Shown here one piece after another: positions 26,529 to 35,454 of a DNA stretch of 64,000 nt. The position numbers and the translations under genes were made by a program. Below the pieces are notes generated by a model that was not told where the DNA came from, searched no databases, and was given only the letters and a program-made list of their open reading frames with translations. Source of the DNA: JANQJA01 sp040880285 (GTDB lineage: Bacteria; Pseudomonadota; Gammaproteobacteria; Pseudomonadales; Azotimanducaceae); assembly GCA_040880285.1 (NCBI GenBank), contig JBBDIT010000021.1:94073-158072 (forward strand). Reading direction: 5' to 3'. Positions within the stretch are counted from its first letter, which is position 1; every line of letters begins with the position of its first letter.

Positions 26529-27737
26529 ATGGCTGAAAGTCAACCCAAACGAAAAGAAGAAATCCTGAAAGCGGCAGCTTCTGTGATGGGATCCAATGGA
26601 GTCCTGAAGACCCGTTTGCAGGATGTTGCTGAACACCTGGATGTCGCCTACACGGCCCTTTATCACTACTTCCCCAGTCGTGATCACATGGCTGAAGAAG
26701 TAATCCTGTGGGTGTTAAACTCTCGCCTGAAAGCGCTGAAAGAGATTGAGAAAAACTCCGCTCTCAATCAGCTTTTGTCATTTTTCAGTCGAGACCTATC
26801 AGAAAATAATAGCTATCAGGTCAGATTCCCTCCATTTAATGCATTACCGGAAGAAAATAGACGATCATTGATTGATGCCAGAAACGAGTTGTTGGAGGAA
26901 CTAAAGGATCTTATCGAAAAGGGAATAGACGAAGGTTCAATACGCCCGTGTCATTCCTTGACGGTCGCAAATGTAGTGCTTGGTATAGTGGAACGATATA
27001 CGCCACCGAGGCTACAAGGCCCCAGCCAAATGTCTGTAAAGCAAATTGTCGCAGAAATGGTGGGGATTCTTAAAAACGGAATTTTGAGTGACGAGACCAA
27101 CACTCTCTCTTCGCCCAGTTATGTTATCAGTAAAGGGGAAGACCTTCTGGGTTACGATCCCGGCTACGATTCTGAATTAAAACGGTTAGATAGCATTCTC
27201 AGTACTGCAACACAACACTTCAATGTGGAAGGTGCAGGTGCATCCATTCCGAGAATGGCAGCAGAACTGGGCGTATCCAAAACGGTCATTTATCAGTACA
27301 TTATGGATAAGCAGGACTTGTTGCTGCAGTGCTATTTGAGGGGTACCCGATTGGTAGCAATGAGTCATCGCATCGCGTCCGATTTTGGCCACAGCCCCCT
27401 GGATGAGATGCTGATTCATCGTCAAAATCTTTACAGATTTCACGATAGCCAAGCCGGCCCGTTTACATTGATTAATGCGATACATTTCCTTCACGCCCCG
27501 CAGCAGAAACTCATGCGTCTACGCAATATAGCAATACGGGAAACTTCGATAGAACGCATGCGCAGGGCCGTCAATGCGGGACAGATCCGGGCAAATGTGG
27601 TACCCGAGATTGCTCAACCTCTATTCGGTCAAATACTTTATGCTCTACCTGGCTGGTACTCAGACACTTACCCATTGAGCATTGACGAGGTCTGCATGCA
27701 AACAGGCCAGGTTCTCTTTCTCGGGTTAAAAAAATGA
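26529..27737 (+). CDS. Tandem TetR-type transcription regulator (two HTH domains)
   Basis: A 402-aa protein with two TetR N-terminal DNA-binding domains in one chain. The first is at about 10-56 (RLQDVAEHLDVAYTALYHYF), the second at about 220-266 (PRMAAELGVSKTVIYQYI). Each is followed by a helical segment suited to ligand binding or dimerisation. Normal TetR proteins are about 200 aa, so this is a fusion of two regulators or a duplication. No clear ribosome site precedes the ATG. It is divergent from the hydrolase/DUF3604 operon, its most likely target. Confidence 0.8.
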   Translation: MAESQPKRKEEILKAAASVMGSNGVLKTRLQDVAEHLDVAYTALYHYFPSRDHMAEEVILWVLNSRLKALKEIEKNSALNQLLSFFSRDLSENNSYQVRFPPFNALPEENRRSLIDARNELLEELKDLIEKGIDEGSIRPCHSLTVANVVLGIVERYTPPRLQGPSQMSVKQIVAEMVGILKNGILSDETNTLSSPSYVISKGEDLLGYDPGYDSELKRLDSILSTATQHFNVEGAGASIPRMAAELGVSKTVIYQYIMDKQDLLLQCYLRGTRLVAMSHRIASDFGHSPLDEMLIHRQNLYRFHDSQAGPFTLINAIHFLHAPQQKLMRLRNIAIRETSIERMRRAVNAGQIRANVVPEIAQPLFGQILYALPGWYSDTYPLSIDEVCMQTGQVLFLGLKK

Positions 27738-27782
27738 TAAAGCAGTAGTGTTTGTTCAGTGTTGACGTGATTACGCGCAAAA

Positions 27783-28778
27783 TCACCCGTCGTAAAGATG
27801 GCAAGCGGCCCATCCACCCCCAGCAACGGGAATTTTTCGGGGCACTTTTTTCCGACAGATATCCATTACGTGAATGCAGCGAGTATGGAAGGGACATCCA
27901 TCTGGCAGGTCAGTGGGACTCGGTAGCTCGGTAACGGGTAACTTTCGACGTTCCTGCTTGCGCTCTCTTTGTACCGCAGGATCTACAACCGGAATGGCAG
28001 CCAACAGCATTTGTGTATATGGGTGTGCCGGGGTATCGTAGATTCGGTCGGCCGGCCCCACTTCCATGAGCTGACCCAGGTACAAAACACCAATTCTGTC
28101 GCTAATGTGTCGCACCACTGCAAGATCGTGCGCGATAAAAAGATAAGATATTCCCATGGTTTCCTGTAACTGTTCAAGCAGACTAATTACCTGACTCTGG
28201 GTTGAAACATCAAGGGCGCTAACGGGTTCGTCACAAATAATGAGCTTCGGTTCGAGTGCAAGAGCTCTTGCGATCGCGATTCTCTGACGCTGGCCGCCTG
28301 AAAATTCAGACGGGTAGCGTTCAAGCTGGTCGCTTGCCATTCCGACTCGTTCAAGCAGCCCGGAGACTCTTTTATTACGCTCAGCACCGCGCAAACCGTA
28401 GTGAATTGTCAGGGGCTCACCGATAATATCCGCGACAATCATCGATGGATTGAGGGAGGAATACGGGTCCTGAAAAACGGCTTGCAAATCCCGGCGAAAG
28501 TCGAGCATTCTACCTTTGAGTTCATGGACGGGCTTGCCTTCCAATCGAATGGAGCCTGAATCGATGTTCACAAGACGAAGTAATGCATTGCCTATCGTGG
28601 ACTTTCCTGAACCGGATTCGCCTACCAGACCAAACGTTTCTCGTTGGCAAATTTCGAAGCTAATCCCGTTGACTGCCTTCACCTGATAACTTCCACCACC
28701 CAGCAGCCCTCGCTTGACGGTAAAACGAACTGTCACATCGTCAACCTCGAGTAGTGGCTTTCGTTCACGCGTTACCAT
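27783..28778 (-). CDS. Oligopeptide-type ABC transporter ATPase (DppF/OppF-like)
   Basis: A 331-aa ATPase with Walker A GESGSGKST, the signature FSGGQRQRI, Walker B LIICDEPVSALD and the C-terminal oligopeptide-type extension with spaced Cys (CPFHTRCIHVMDIC). I chose ATG 28778, which overlaps the end of the upstream fusion gene by 7 bp; the longer frame would overlap by over 130 bp. It supplies the second ATPase of a peptide, nickel or similar importer and is the last gene of the operon. Confidence 0.9.
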   Translation of the reverse strand: MVTRERKPLLEVDDVTVRFTVKRGLLGGGSYQVKAVNGISFEICQRETFGLVGESGSGKSTIGNALLRLVNIDSGSIRLEGKPVHELKGRMLDFRRDLQAVFQDPYSSLNPSMIVADIIGEPLTIHYGLRGAERNKRVSGLLERVGMASDQLERYPSEFSGGQRQRIAIARALALEPKLIICDEPVSALDVSTQSQVISLLEQLQETMGISYLFIAHDLAVVRHISDRIGVLYLGQLMEVGPADRIYDTPAHPYTQMLLAAIPVVDPAVQRERKQERRKLPVTELPSPTDLPDGCPFHTRCIHVMDICRKKVPRKIPVAGGGWAACHLYDG

Positions 28779-30724
28779 GTCGCATCCAGGTCTATCTCGC
28801 TCAGCCGGATACAACGACTCATATGTCCGTGCCCTAATTCCTGCATTGGAACAGGGTGTTTGCAAGCTATCGTGGCGTACGGACAGCGTGGATGAAAGCG
28901 ACACCCGGGCGGCCAGCTCCAGGCAGGCGGCACCCGCCCGGGAATTAGACGCAGCTTACCGGTTCGCTTCTGATTTTGTGGTGTTGAGGCCAACAGACCC
29001 GCAGTGTATGGATGTTGAGGATGATTCAGTACCCGATCCACATCGCCAGACTCGATAACCTGGCCCGCGTACATCACCACCGCTTGCTCACACATATCAG
29101 AGACGACGCCGAGGTCATGGGTGATCATTAATATCGACATTTGGTGCTCTTCCTGAAGAGTGCTCAATAAATCCAGAACTTGAGCCTGAATCGTAACGTC
29201 AAGGGCCGTTGTGGGTTCATCAGCAATTAATAACTTGGGTTTGCAGGCAATCGCCATTGCGATCATTACGCGTTGGGCCATACCACCTGAGAACTGATGC
29301 GGATAATCCTCAGCGCGCCGGGCAGCACCTGGAATACCGACATGGTCAAGCAGCTCGATGGCCCTCGTCTCCGCCTGGCGGCGTGTCAGTTGCTCATGGA
29401 CTCGCAATGATTCTGCCAGTTGATTCCTTACCGTATATGCCGGGTTAAGGCTTGACGAGGGTTCCTGAAAGACCATACCGATATCAACACCGCGGATATG
29501 GTTCAATTGAGCGTCGGGCAGTCCCACAAGCTCTTTGCCAGCGAATCGAATGGAACCAGCCGAGATACGTCCTCCTTCGGCCAAAAGTCCCATCACCGCC
29601 ATGGCCGACACCGACTTTCCACATCCTGATTCTCCCACCAGACCAACGGTTTTCCCAGGCGGAACTGCAAAGCTTACATCGCTGACAACTACCAGTTCGC
29701 CACCACGTGGAGCTGGAAACCGGACTTCGAGTCCGGCAACATCCAGCAGCGCTGAGGAACTGTGTTCAATCGGGCTGTCAGTGCAATTCACATCAACGCG
29801 TGCGGCGCGACCAGCATGGACGGAACCGTGAGCCTCTACCCTTGCCCAGGCATCCCGCAAGCCGTCACCCATCAGATTGAACGCCAGCACGGTAGACATA
29901 ATCATCAATCCCGGCGGTACTACCATAAATGGCTGGTGATAAATATATGCCTGCGCGGTGGATAACATGGCGCCCCAACTCGCGTTGGGTGGCTGTACAC
30001 CTAACCCAATAAAAGAAAGTCCGGCCTCCGCGAGCAACACGAATGAAAAGGCAAGCGTCGTCTGGATCGTCAAGGGTCCTGTGACGTTAGGCAAGACATG
30101 ACGGAAGACAACCCGGGGTAAGGACGCTCCTGATACTCTGGCAGCATCGATGTAAAGCTCTTCACGCACTTCAAGGGATGCGCCACGCATCAGTCGGAAA
30201 AAAGCAGTTGAGTTCGCAATGCCAAGTGCGATCATCGCATTAGTGAGGCTCGGACCAAGTACGGCAATAATGGCGATGGCAATTAACAATGCGGGTAAAG
30301 CGATAATTGCTTCTACAAGCCGCATGGCAATTCGATCCCACCACCCCCCAAAATATCCGCTCAATAAACCGGTCGGTGCGCCCAACAGGATAGCGATGCC
30401 CACACCGAGCGCCGCTGCTTCCATGGCAACCCGAGTCGCGGTAACGATTCGACTAAGCGTACTTCGTCCAAGGTGATCAGTACCCATCCAGTGTTCTATA
30501 GAAGGGCCTTCGAAAGCTCGAGACAAGTTTATTTCATTAGGTGCATGCACGAGGAACCACTGTCCGAAAAGTGCGATGAAAATAATCAGAAACAGATAGA
30601 TGGCGGATGCCAACGCAACGTGGTTTCGGGAAAATGTTCGAAGAAACCGCTGACGGCCGGACAAAGGCGAATGATCTCGTTCCTGCTGTTCAACCTCAGC
30701 GATTTTGTCAGCTGACGGCGTCAT
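28772..30724 (-). CDS. ABC transporter permease-ATPase fusion (DppC-DppD-like)
   Basis: A 650-aa fusion. Residues from about 20 to 300 form a DppC-type permease (HWMGTDHLGRSTLSRI, EAGLSFIGLGVQPP) and about 330-640 a DppD-type ATPase (Walker A GESGCGKS, signature FSGGMAQRV, Walker B LLIADEPTTALD, Cys-containing C-tail). The ATG at 30724 overlaps the DppB-like stop as ATGA. In most bacteria these are separate genes, though fusions are known. It supplies half of the membrane part and one ATPase of the importer. Confidence 0.9.
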   Translation of the reverse strand: MTPSADKIAEVEQQERDHSPLSGRQRFLRTFSRNHVALASAIYLFLIIFIALFGQWFLVHAPNEINLSRAFEGPSIEHWMGTDHLGRSTLSRIVTATRVAMEAAALGVGIAILLGAPTGLLSGYFGGWWDRIAMRLVEAIIALPALLIAIAIIAVLGPSLTNAMIALGIANSTAFFRLMRGASLEVREELYIDAARVSGASLPRVVFRHVLPNVTGPLTIQTTLAFSFVLLAEAGLSFIGLGVQPPNASWGAMLSTAQAYIYHQPFMVVPPGLMIMSTVLAFNLMGDGLRDAWARVEAHGSVHAGRAARVDVNCTDSPIEHSSSALLDVAGLEVRFPAPRGGELVVVSDVSFAVPPGKTVGLVGESGCGKSVSAMAVMGLLAEGGRISAGSIRFAGKELVGLPDAQLNHIRGVDIGMVFQEPSSSLNPAYTVRNQLAESLRVHEQLTRRQAETRAIELLDHVGIPGAARRAEDYPHQFSGGMAQRVMIAMAIACKPKLLIADEPTTALDVTIQAQVLDLLSTLQEEHQMSILMITHDLGVVSDMCEQAVVMYAGQVIESGDVDRVLNHPQHPYTAGLLASTPQNQKRTGKLRLIPGRVPPAWSWPPGCRFHPRCPYATIACKHPVPMQELGHGHMSRCIRLSEIDLDATW

Positions 30725-31665
30725 GAGGGCCTCACCTTGGGATTCACAAACCCATAAGCCACGTCGACGGCTATATTCACGCAAACGATGATCAGGGTGC
30801 CCATGACGACAACACCTTGCATCATCGGCATGTTTTGCGTTCTGACGGCATTGATTGCAAGGGAGCCAAAGCCATTCAGCCCAAAAACCTGCTCGACAAT
30901 GAGAGCCCCGCCTAGTAAGCCATTAACCTGAAATCCAATCGTAGTAATGACCGGGATGGCGGCATTTTTCAGCGCATGTTTGACTATCACCATGTGATTC
31001 GGCAAGCCCTTGGCACGAGCTGTTCGAATATAATCCTGACGCAGTACATCAATGACGGCGCCACGCGTCTGACGTGCCAGTGCCGCACTTGCCGAGGTGC
31101 CGAGTGCAATGGATGCGATGGCGATGCTTCTCAGCCACTCCACCACACTTTCCGTAGGTGGCGTAAAGCCGGTTGCAGGAACAAGTTTCCACCACAATGC
31201 CAGCGGAATAATGAGAAGTATCGCCAGCCAGAAGTTTGGTAACGCCTGTCCAATGGTGGCGAACAAAACCGCGCCGCGGTCGACAAAGCTGCCCCTGTAC
31301 GTGCCCGCGTAGACACCTGCCGGTACACCAATAATGATTGCCACGAACATGCCCCCTATCGTGAGGGATAGCGTAACCGGCAAGGTATCTAGAACAGCCT
31401 CTGTCACTTTCTGGCTGTTGTAGGCAGATGTACCCAGGTCTCCCTGCAACGCGTTGGCGAGCCAACGACCGTATTGAACGAGGAACGGATCATTAAGGCC
31501 CAGCTTTTTCCCCAGTTCTTCGTACTGCTCGGCAGTAGCCTCAGTACCAAGAATCTGATCCCGAATATCGCCGGGCACCATATGTAACATCGCAAATGTC
31601 AACAAAGACACCATGAGTAACAAGGGCACCAGACCAAAAAGGCGAGATAACAACAATCGCGTCAT
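30721..31665 (-). CDS. ABC transporter permease (DppB/OppB-like)
   Basis: A 314-aa permease with six predicted helices and the family loop DYIRTARAKGLPNHMVIVKH, which contacts the ATPase. The start overlaps the solute-binding-protein stop as ATGA. It pairs with the permease half of the downstream fusion to form the channel of a peptide-type importer. Confidence 0.92.
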   Translation of the reverse strand: MTRLLLSRLFGLVPLLLMVSLLTFAMLHMVPGDIRDQILGTEATAEQYEELGKKLGLNDPFLVQYGRWLANALQGDLGTSAYNSQKVTEAVLDTLPVTLSLTIGGMFVAIIIGVPAGVYAGTYRGSFVDRGAVLFATIGQALPNFWLAILLIIPLALWWKLVPATGFTPPTESVVEWLRSIAIASIALGTSASAALARQTRGAVIDVLRQDYIRTARAKGLPNHMVIVKHALKNAAIPVITTIGFQVNGLLGGALIVEQVFGLNGFGSLAINAVRTQNMPMMQGVVVMGTLIIVCVNIAVDVAYGFVNPKVRPS

Positions 31666-33257
31666 CTAATTTGCGCCTCTTCGGTAGCTATGCTCTCACG
31701 TGGTTTCATGTCACGCAGTTTGACCTCACGTAACATGGGATCAATATACCGGGATACTCTGACATCCATGACGCGGCCAGCATCATACGCAATAAGGTCT
31801 TCAATGTGCAGATAAACAACCGAATACACTTCAGCAACGACAATCTCAAAGTATTCTTTGAATAATCGTTGACGCTCGGATTCATCATGAGTCTCTCTCG
31901 CTATTTTGGCGAGTTCATCTAGACGAGAATTATCATTTCGAAATGGATTGAATGCCGCATCCGAGTCCCAGATCGCCAGGTGTCGACTGTCTGGATCAAA
32001 GGTTGGATAACCGATAGTATTTACAGGATACTGCTTACTTCTTGAAACTGGACTAACAGTGCCAGGTTCGATCACTTTGAGCTCCATATTGATCCCGACT
32101 TTGCGCAGGTAATACTGAATGGTCTCGTATGGAGCGGAATAGCCGGGCGTGATCGGTACCGTAAAGCTGAATCCGATTGCGCCTGCGTCCTCCAAGAGCT
32201 TTCTTGCTTTATCGGGATCATAGGTGAAAAAATTTTGGAGTCCGCTCACATGACCCAGCTCAGCCATCGGTTGTGAGGCCGGCGTGGCATAACCAAAAAA
32301 AACGATATCGGCCATGGCTTGACGGTCCACGGCGAAACCAAGCGCCCTTCGCACCCGACGATCCGCAAGCTCTGGAACAATCTCTCCTTCTCTGTCGAGG
32401 ATGGTCATCCCCAACCAACGATTGTCCCGTCGCGCAATCGAGAACCCCGATTGCTCCGCATATCTCGCCTCGGCAGGCCCGACAATAGTCAAGTCAACCT
32501 GGCCGGAAAGTAGTGCATTGAGTCTGGCTGGACCATCTCCGAGCACAAGGACTTCATAGTTGGCGCGCTCCTGGGAACGTCCCGCGAAATAGTCCGGATT
32601 GACGTAGAATCGATGCACTTCACCAATAGTGGAACGCTCACGATCATAGCGCCAGGCACCGGTACCGACCGGATTCAAGTCCAGATCCTCGTTCTCGAAG
32701 GCCGCAGGACTGACCATCATTCCCGGAGACAACGACAAGTTATACAAGATTGTTGGATCCGGATACTGCAACTGCATACGAAGTATGAATTCATTTGGTG
32801 CTTCGACCGATTTAATCGCAGCGACAGTAGAAATGCGCGGTCCTTTCAAGCGCAGCATACGTTCAATATTGTCTTTGGCCACCCTCGCATCGAATGGTGT
32901 GCCGTCAATAAATCGCACACCCTGGCGGATTTCAAATTCCAAAGTGACGTCATCGATCCAGTACCAATCGGTGGCGAGCGCCGGAACGATATTGCCAGGG
33001 TTGTCCGGATCTTGTCTCGTCAATCCGTCGTAGACCAGCGCGAGATAGGTGGAAAATGACGGTCCTGTGTCCGCCTGGTGAGGATCAAAGGTTTGTAAAG
33101 GTGTCCCGGTGCCAAATCGTATGCTATCAGCCCACACTGTTTTATTTGCTTCCACCTCGCTGCAACTCGTGATCACAAACGTAAGTGCCAGCGTTAGTCC
33201 GAGCGCCAAAAAAGACAATCTTGTAATATAAAATACCATCGTGCGAGAGGTTATCAC
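31662..33257 (-). CDS. ABC solute-binding lipoprotein, family 5
   Basis: A 531-aa extracytoplasmic binding lipoprotein (lipobox ITSC, Cys32) of the oligopeptide/dipeptide/nickel family, with TFDPHQADTGPS near the mature N-terminus and FLDGTPFDA-like IDGTPFDARVAKDNIER. I chose GTG 33257 because AAGGA is six bases upstream; ATG 33239 is an alternative without a ribosome site. It is the first gene of a four-gene operon with four-base or seven-base overlaps throughout. Ligand unknown: peptides are most usual. Confidence 0.9.
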   Translation of the reverse strand: MITSRTMVFYITRLSFLALGLTLALTFVITSCSEVEANKTVWADSIRFGTGTPLQTFDPHQADTGPSFSTYLALVYDGLTRQDPDNPGNIVPALATDWYWIDDVTLEFEIRQGVRFIDGTPFDARVAKDNIERMLRLKGPRISTVAAIKSVEAPNEFILRMQLQYPDPTILYNLSLSPGMMVSPAAFENEDLDLNPVGTGAWRYDRERSTIGEVHRFYVNPDYFAGRSQERANYEVLVLGDGPARLNALLSGQVDLTIVGPAEARYAEQSGFSIARRDNRWLGMTILDREGEIVPELADRRVRRALGFAVDRQAMADIVFFGYATPASQPMAELGHVSGLQNFFTYDPDKARKLLEDAGAIGFSFTVPITPGYSAPYETIQYYLRKVGINMELKVIEPGTVSPVSRSKQYPVNTIGYPTFDPDSRHLAIWDSDAAFNPFRNDNSRLDELAKIARETHDESERQRLFKEYFEIVVAEVYSVVYLHIEDLIAYDAGRVMDVRVSRYIDPMLREVKLRDMKPRESIATEEAQIR

Positions 33258-33599
33258 ACCTGATCCTTAGCAACCAAGTATGGATATTAGGATGGTGTGT
33301 GAGCAGAAAATGAACCCTTGCCTGCTCTACCTTTATTAAATGGTAAATCTTTAGATATAAATGATCTTTATCCCCGAGGCTACGACGCGCCGCAAACAGC
33401 ATAGGACTCGCATCGGACGCAACGTACATAATGGCCTAAGGATGGTTACAATAAACCACGTTTTCTGATCCACTATCATCATTCCCAGCTGTTTTCAGGA
33501 CAACCTGGTCCAGCGTATAGTGCGGGTTGGGTTCCTGTACTCCGATGCGACGAGACGACCGTTACTTTCGAATTAACCGCAACAATTGAGGTGGATAGT
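33258..33599. other. Divergent intergenic region, no gene seen
   Basis: 342 bp between the ABC operon and the AhpD-like gene. It is AT-rich around 33330-33375 (TAAATGGTAAATC and nearby), where promoters are likely. GGAC-AACCTG-GTCC at about 33500-33513 is a short inverted repeat. No open frame with family resemblance was found. Confidence 0.5.
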
Positions 33600-34157
33600 A
33601 TGACACGCATTCCTTTGGTTGAAACAGGCGATGCGCCCGAGAACGTCCAGGAAATTTACAAGCAGCTTCAGGGAAAAGGAAGCGTATTGAACGTAATGAA
33701 GTTGTTTGGGAATCATGCCGGTTTCCTGACAGGAGTTGCCCAACTGCTGAACTCCCTTTACACCGACAACAAGATTTCACCAAGGTATCGTGAGCTCGCC
33801 TGGCTCCGAACCTCTCAGCTGAACAACTGTCACTACTGAACGCCTACCCATGAGATGCTCGGTCGGAGTGTCGGACTTGGCGCGGAGGAGTTGGCGGCCC
33901 TGGGTGAACCGGATCGTTGTGATTCCTTTGATGAAACGGATCGGCTGGTACTGCGGTACGCCGAGACCCTGACCCAGGAGAACCTGGTTGATGACGCACT
34001 GTATTCGTCACTCTCAGCAACCTTTTCACGAGATGAATTGATAGAACTTTGTATGACCATCGCTATGGCGGGCATGATTAATCGAGTCCATGCTACCTTT
34101 CAAACAGATGTGGATGAGTTTACACAATCATTTCTCAAGGACGCGGCAGAGGATTGA
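33600..34157 (+). CDS. AhpD/carboxymuconolactone decarboxylase-family protein, probable selenoprotein
   Basis: Read through one in-frame TGA (33837-33839), this is a 185-aa protein, the usual length for the family. The codon lies where the second Cys of the CxxC site belongs: Cys77-His-Tyr-TGA80, followed by TPTH with His84, the spacing of the Cys-Cys-His site of AhpD. Both sides of the TGA are clearly the same family: YRELAWLRTSQLNNCHY before, THEMLGRSVGLG and DETDRLVLRYAETLT after. A SECIS-like hairpin follows at 33854-33872. GAGG is eight bases before the ATG. It is probably a selenocysteine-containing peroxidase-like protein; a nonsense mutation or sequencing error is the alternative. Confidence 0.75.
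33854..33872 (+). promoter_or_regulatory. SECIS-like hairpin after the in-frame TGA
   Basis: GATGCTC pairs with GAGTGTC over 7 bp (two G-U pairs) around the loop GGTCG. The loop begins 21 nt after the TGA, inside the 16-37 nt window known for bacterial SECIS elements, and its GGUC matches the SelB-recognised loop of Escherichia coli fdhF. It lies within the coding frame, as bacterial SECIS elements do. Confidence 0.65.
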
Positions 34158-34160
34158 TAA

Positions 34161-34613
34161 TCAGCAAGACTCTTGCCGCCGTAGGGTTTGTGCGTCATTA
34201 CACAAGTCCCCGGAGATGGAACCTTTGTTCCAGGCAATCGAGGCCGGCATGGGTTTTGTTCCCAATAGTATGTTTACCCTGGCACATTGGCCGGAGCTGT
34301 TAGGGTCCTTTGCCGGTATGCCGGGTGTCATCTTGAACAGTTGCGCATCCTGTTTAACCCACTCCAGAACAACAGAATTAGTTTCCTGATGGATAACCAG
34401 GGCCTTGAACAGTTGAGTGAGAAACGTTTCCCGGGTTTCCAGTTCAAAGCAAACCGTGAGCGTGCTGCTCTCTGCAAGACTCCTTACCGGTCCTGTGACA
34501 CGCATACCTTCCATGGAAATATCTTTCGCTCTGTACCAACCAAGAAATTCATTTCCCAGTGACAACGAAACCGGCAGGCCTGGACTTGCGCTTTCACTCT
34601 TGCATTGATCCAT
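34161..34613 (-). CDS. Truncated PilZ-domain protein, chimeric C-terminus
   Basis: A 150-codon frame whose first 95 or so residues look like a PilZ domain (RAKDISMEGMRVTGPVR, LTVCFELETRETF, VVLEWVKQDAQLF). PilZ domains bind cyclic di-GMP through RxxxR and D/NxSxxG; here DISMEG is seen but RxxxR is not. From about residue 95 the frame runs antisense through a fragment of an AhpD-like gene, so its last 55 codons are not PilZ sequence. The gene seems to have lost its 3' end in a rearrangement at about 34321-34340. Function is doubtful. Confidence 0.5.
   Translation of the reverse strand: MDQCKSESASPGLPVSLSLGNEFLGWYRAKDISMEGMRVTGPVRSLAESSTLTVCFELETRETFLTQLFKALVIHQETNSVVLEWVKQDAQLFKMTPGIPAKDPNSSGQCARVNILLGTKPMPASIAWNKGSISGDLCNDAQTLRRQESC
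34216..34335 (+). pseudogene. N-terminal fragment of a second AhpD/CMD-family gene
   Basis: The plus strand encodes about 40 residues, EPLFQAIEAGMGFVPNSMFT followed by LAHWPELLGSF, matching the N-terminal part of carboxymuconolactone decarboxylase/peroxidase-related proteins. The resemblance stops at about 34335, where the sequence becomes the antisense strand of the PilZ gene. No CxxC region follows. It lies 58 bp after the selenoprotein gene, so a tandem pair may once have existed. Confidence 0.55.
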
Positions 34614-34958
34614 GATGTATCCCTCTCTTCGATTGGCACGGGGGATTGACTATCGCGCCAAAAAAGGTACGGATATTTCACCCGCATAATGTAGGTTATA
34701 GAGAAATCACAATAGGGTATGTGCGGCGCCACACATACTCTTCGGGATAAACCAGTTGCCTGTGCCAACAACGTCTTAACGCCGTATGGTTGGGAAACCG
34801 GAAAACACGGTTCGTGATACATAGCCGAAGGGCCATCCGATCATTGTGGTTACAAGGCACCTGCATCGGGCGTCTTGGAAGCGCAATGGATTTCGTGCAC
34901 GATAGCAACACCGGACAGGGTTGAACGGCGCATTAACGTCTTATACGAGGACACAATT
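34614..34958. other. Intergenic region, no gene seen
   Basis: 345 bp between the PilZ remnant and the MaoC-like gene. None of the six frames shows recognisable protein similarity. It probably carries the promoter of the MaoC/CaiB operon, but no clear -35/-10 pair stands out, and it may contain further decayed sequence from the adjoining rearrangement. Confidence 0.4.
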
Positions 34959-35438
34959 ATGAGCGAGGAAAGACCATTCCTGTTGGCGACAGCCAGGGAC
35001 CGGGTCGGGGAGAAGATCGGCACCAGCGCCTGGGTACACATTGACCAGTTCCAGGTGAATATCTTCGGTGAGGTGACGCGATGGCGAACGCCCGGTCACT
35101 GCGACCCAGAATACGCCAGCAAAGGTCCTTATGGCGGCACGCTGCTACATGGATTTTTCATGGTATCGCTCATCAGCCACTTCAACCGGGATACGGGGCT
35201 GTGGCCGGAAGACGGTTCCCATCCCCTGAATTACGGACTCGATAAGGTGCGGGTGCTGCAACCTGTCGTCATCGGCGACGGTGTCTCCGTGCGGTCGCAC
35301 ATTACGCTAATCGGCGCTGAAGAAAAGGGTAACGGGGAATATCTGCTGAAGTCGGCTCACGAAATCGAAGCGAGTGGCGTCGACAAGCCCGTCATGTATG
35401 CCGAGTACCTGAACTACTGGTTCCCGAAACGCAATTGA
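34959..35438 (+). CDS. MaoC-like dehydratase-domain protein
   Basis: A 159-aa hot-dog-fold protein. PGHCDPEYASKGPYGGTLLH followed by GFFMVSL corresponds to the hydratase motif, with Asp and His in the positions of the catalytic pair of R-specific enoyl-CoA hydratases. I chose ATG 34959 with GAGG eight bases before it; a frame from 34875 has no ribosome site. It lies 16 bp before the tandem CoA-transferase, so both probably act in one acyl-CoA pathway: activation of an acid as its CoA ester and hydration of the enoyl form. The substrate is unknown. Confidence 0.75.
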   Translation: MSEERPFLLATARDRVGEKIGTSAWVHIDQFQVNIFGEVTRWRTPGHCDPEYASKGPYGGTLLHGFFMVSLISHFNRDTGLWPEDGSHPLNYGLDKVRVLQPVVIGDGVSVRSHITLIGAEEKGNGEYLLKSAHEIEASGVDKPVMYAEYLNYWFPKRN

Positions 35439-35454
35439 ATCGAGAGGGGAAGAC

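Noticed and set aside
33591..33839. Short AhpD-like protein ending at the TGA as a separate gene
   Set aside because: Family sequence continues in the same frame past the TGA, so a single gene with Sec or a nonsense codon explains it better.
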